Positions 61,161 to 64,000 of a stretch of DNA of 64,000 bases are shown here, piece after piece (position 1 is the stretch's first letter; every line of letters starts with the position of its first letter). The notes beneath the pieces are model-generated. The model was not told where the DNA came from and ran no database searches. It was given only the letters and a program-made list of their open reading frames with translations. This stretch comes from Larimichthys crocea. Lineage: Eukaryota > Chordata > Actinopteri > Sciaenidae. The DNA is taken from the NCBI RefSeq assembly GCF_000972845.2, contig NC_040017.1, positions 26,373,606-26,437,605 of the forward strand, in the 5' to 3' direction. The position numbers and the translations under genes are program-made.

Positions 61161-61384
61161 GTATGTTACGTCACACATCACCTGTAGTGCACGAGGTGGT
61201 CACAGCTGGTTTATTGATGGGAAGAGGCTTCACTCACGATATTTTCTGTGTGTGTGCTTGACTCTGAATGTTTGAGTCAAATCAAAGTTTTCAGTCGAGC
61301 TGAGTGTCACAGAGGTCTTTCTGCTGTTTGGTAAGTGTTTTTACAGTTCATGATTCTGGTTTGACTGATTATTCATTTAAAGCA

Positions 61385-61700
61385 GGCATGTCCAAAGTCC
61401 GGCCTGGGGTCTAATCACGGCCTGCTCATATTCCATGTAGCTGAAGCTTCATTTTTATAATATCTTATTTATGGCCTGCTAGGATTGTCAGATACTGCAT
61501 GGCTGCAAGATTCTGCTTTTTTTTTTGGTTGACATAACGAAGCATCTGAAGTGTAGATTTGTTCCCGTCTGATTGGCTTAGCTTTGGTTACATTGTTACA
61601 TCCTGCTGCTGCACAACAAATTGCCCCTCGGGGGTGATAAAGATTCCTTGACATTGCCATTATGGCCCTCTTTAAAAGAAGTTTGAACATTTAAAGGATA
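61385..61700. repeat. hAT/MITE-like interspersed repeat
   Basis: It starts GCATGTCCAAAGTCCGGCCTGG and ends GGCCCTCTTTAAAAG, AAGTTTGAACATT, so the ends are imperfect inverted repeats. Inside are GGCCTGCT and AATTGCCCCTCGGGGG motifs typical of vertebrate TIR-type repeats and retrotransposon tails. There is no coding capacity. Confidence 0.45.
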
Positions 61701-62478
61701 ATAATTCAGATTTATTCAAACTCAGGTCGTATAGTTTCCTGATCTCTGCACTCAACTTGTTGGTTATAATTACTCCTAATTAGACAAAGTCAAACCACTG
61801 GAAATTTTGCGTCATACTTCATCTTCTGGTGATCCCAGTTCTCATCCAGCAGCCAGCGTCTCGGCCCTTTGGACAAAATCCCACATTTTGCTTTGTCATG
61901 TCTTCGTCACACCTCATTTAGCCGAGTAAACGAACAGTTTTATTCCAATGAGAGATCAGTTGTGACTCAGATCCATGTTAACCTGTGTTTATTTCCCAGA
62001 TCGACCGAAACCCCTCGGCTGTTTTTTCGACTCAGCGCGGCGATCTGTCAAAGTGACGACGCATAAACAGTCTGTTGATATTTAACGTAAACACCATAAC
62101 TTCGTGACTTCCAAAGAATTTCTGCAGTTCATAGACCTGTCATTTTTTAAGAAGTGTTGTGTCAGTGTCCCTGTGATGTCAGCGGGTCAGACCAGCAGCT
62201 GTGACGCAGTCGCTTCAGTTTTCTTGAGTTTACTCGAAATGCGTCCGACGCGCTCGCTGACCCCCGCAGATGTTTCCCGACAGTCCACTGAGCTGGTGGT
62301 CTGTTCCCGACTGTGAGTCCTCCTCTGATTGGTCGGGCTGAAGAGGAAATAATAAAATTAGCCCCCGAAGCTCAAATCCAGCCCACTTCCTGTTAACAGA
62401 TGGTCCCCGTGGTGGTGACAGATGAGAGTCCAGCTGTGTCAGCACAGGGTGTGTGAATTTGGGAAGAGCAGGGCTGAG

Positions 62479-62960
62479 ATTAGACATTGGGACAGGGACG
62501 AGGACTGAGGACTGAAGACTGGACAGACTGAGACATGTGTAGAGATGGGTGGAGGGATTAAAACTGGGATTGAGTCTGGAACTGGAAGCAGGTGCATGAC
62601 TGACCTGGGGTATATTGGGACTGATGATTGGACAGAGAGAATTGAACCTGGAATCAGACTAAATGGGACTGGATCTCTGTCTGCAGAATGGGAAAGAAAC
62701 ACTGAGATTAAGACTAATCTAGTCCTCTAAAGATTAAGGGATTGTGACTTCTATAGTCTTGAATTAATTAGCTTTGGATTTAGATCAGTGGACTGGGTTG
62801 AAACTTGGAGAGGGACTATCCCTGACTGGATTAGATCTTTTTTTACAGAGAATGGAGCAGGACGTCAGAGACGAGACAGGAACGAGGGTTTTAGACTGGG
62901 ACGGGTTCCTCGAGTGGAGGCCTGTGGTCGGGAAACAAAACATTCATCATCACAGATTAA
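62479..62960 (+). repeat. Degenerate GACTGG-type tandem repeat
   Basis: Units such as GGGACTGG, GGACTGAGGACTGAAGACTGG, GGGATTGAGTCTGGAACTGG and GTGGACTGGG recur through about 480 bases with heavy divergence. The open frames that cross it on + reflect the repeat. Confidence 0.5.
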
Positions 62961-63387
62961 ACAATCTGATGATTTCACGAGTCGAGAGAGAGAGAGAGAA
63001 TGATAAATGAAGTCATTTTTCAAGCAGGAACATGAAATGTTGCAGCTTTTCTTTGTCTGTTGATAAAATCTTTGAAGGTTTTAGGTGTTGGTCTGTTCAG
63101 AGACGTCTCAGGAAATCATTTTTTAAACCGAAAGATCAAGAAGATTAATGTAGAAAACAATGTAACCGTGGCTTTTGGTGAATTTAAATGACGTACACAA
63201 TCTACATTTAATAAACAAATACTAATAATCATAATTATTTAAATAATAAACAGTAGCCAGTTCTTGTAGCTGTCATATTTTCAGAGCAGTAGTTTTAAAG
63301 AAATATAACTCGGTGTCTCTGTCACTCGTAACTTTGGGCTCCGGGTCGGGAGAAGTACGTAACGCTTTACGGCACTTTAAGTCACAC

Positions 63388-63530
63388 AGCACCAACTATT
63401 TCACTGATTCTGGTGAAACTGGATCATATTTTATGGAGAAAATGTTTTCTGGTTTTCCCTCTGATGTCCTCCGGCTGCTCCGCCTCAACTCTCTGTGATT
63501 TACAGAGTTTCCTGATGGACAGTGAAGTAA
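63388..63530 (+). repeat. Dispersed repeat, copy 4
   Basis: A plus-strand copy of the block found reversed at 41.2-41.36 kb. It is nearly collinear over 140 bases, with one short indel near 63,460. The similar short peptides encoded in both copies (TNYFTD.GETGSYFMEK) come from the shared DNA and not from a gene. Confidence 0.75.
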
Positions 63531-63672
63531 ACTGCTCCACAGGTGTTTTGGTCCAACAGTGGGAAAAAATCAGGTTTTCATGCCCAGAGCGCGAGGGCGA
63601 ACAATTACAGTGACCAACAAAGCTTTCCATGTGGGCACAGGAGTATTGTTTTCATTGTTTTCCCTTCCTTTA

Positions 63673-63674
<2 letters not shown>

Positions 63675-63717
<43 letters not shown>
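63675..63717 (+). repeat. (AC)n microsatellite
   Basis: About 21 AC units. The remaining 280 bases to the window end show nothing recognisable. Confidence 0.95.
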
Positions 63718-63719
<2 letters not shown>

Positions 63720-64000
63720 GTAGTGCCTGGGTGTGTCGTGTTTCCGTGTTGCCAATAGAAACTCCCATATTATTGTCCGGAAACATTGCTGAGTCACAGC
63801 TCTGCTAAAAATAGGATCTGATTGACTGACTGATTTATGTGAAGATGATTTCAGAACTTTTTTTTGTGTTGGATGGAAACATCGTAACTGTCCACAGGAG
63901 CCCGTGCTGCTCTGTGTGTTCGTAAGAAAGCTGCATGTTTGAAATGTTCTGTCACTAAAAAGGAACTTTTACTTTTATTATAATTCTGCAATGAAGACAA

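Noticed and set aside
62271..62312. Possible small coding exon after CCCCCGCAG, beginning ATGTTTCCCGAC
   Set aside because: Acceptor and donor are present, but the 42-base product resembles no known N-terminus and there is no linked exon. It is only mentioned with the 61-kb promoter.
52690..64000. Search for opa3, the next gene after GPR4 in the human order
   Set aside because: Neither of its conserved N-terminal or central blocks was seen on either strand. It may lie beyond the window or have moved.

Overview
The window is vertebrate, and almost certainly ray-finned fish (teleost), nuclear DNA. It has short-intron genes with GT-AG splice sites, dozens of CA/GT dinucleotide microsatellites, and several interspersed repeats of the kinds that are common in teleost genomes. 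No bacterial, phage or CRISPR features are present. Most open reading frames longer than 60 codons are chance frames in non-coding DNA. Only two protein-coding genes could be assembled exon by exon.

Gene 1 (about 2.8-10.0 kb, + strand) is eml2, echinoderm microtubule-associated protein-like 2. Eighteen coding exons give 642 residues without a frameshift or internal stop. They cover the HELP domain, the tandem WD40 propellers and the stop codon. The most 5' coding exon(s) were not found and probably lie upstream or unrecognised in the first 2.8 kb. A 3' UTR with two poly(A) signals follows, and it contains two good CTCF core matches in the same orientation.

Gene 2 (49.2-52.7 kb, + strand) is gpr4, a proton-sensing class A GPCR of 371 residues. 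The coding region is split by two introns, whereas the mammalian GPR4 coding region is, to my knowledge, uninterrupted. Two histidines linked to pH sensing in the human receptor are glutamine here. The order and relative orientation eml2 > gpr4 match human 19q13.32, which supports both assignments over their paralogues (eml1/eml4, gpr68).

The 39 kb between the genes (10-49 kb) has no recognisable protein gene. It holds microsatellites, a GA tract followed by a CT tract, a TCTG minisatellite, a CpG-rich candidate 5' non-coding exon at 18.83-19.04 kb (possibly the distant gpr4 first exon), degenerate LINE fragments (33.2-33.5 kb and 44.7-45.2 kb) and several dispersed repeats. The 11 kb after gpr4 holds more repeats, a well-delimited 747-bp element with terminal inverted repeats and a 9-bp target duplication (59.25-60.0 kb), and two possible promoter/first-exon segments (55.46-55.53 and 61.02-61.16 kb). 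No opa3 coding exon, the next gene in the human order, was found.

All product names come from reading the translated exons against remembered family sequences. No search was run. The transcription-factor sites and non-coding exons are motif-level inferences.
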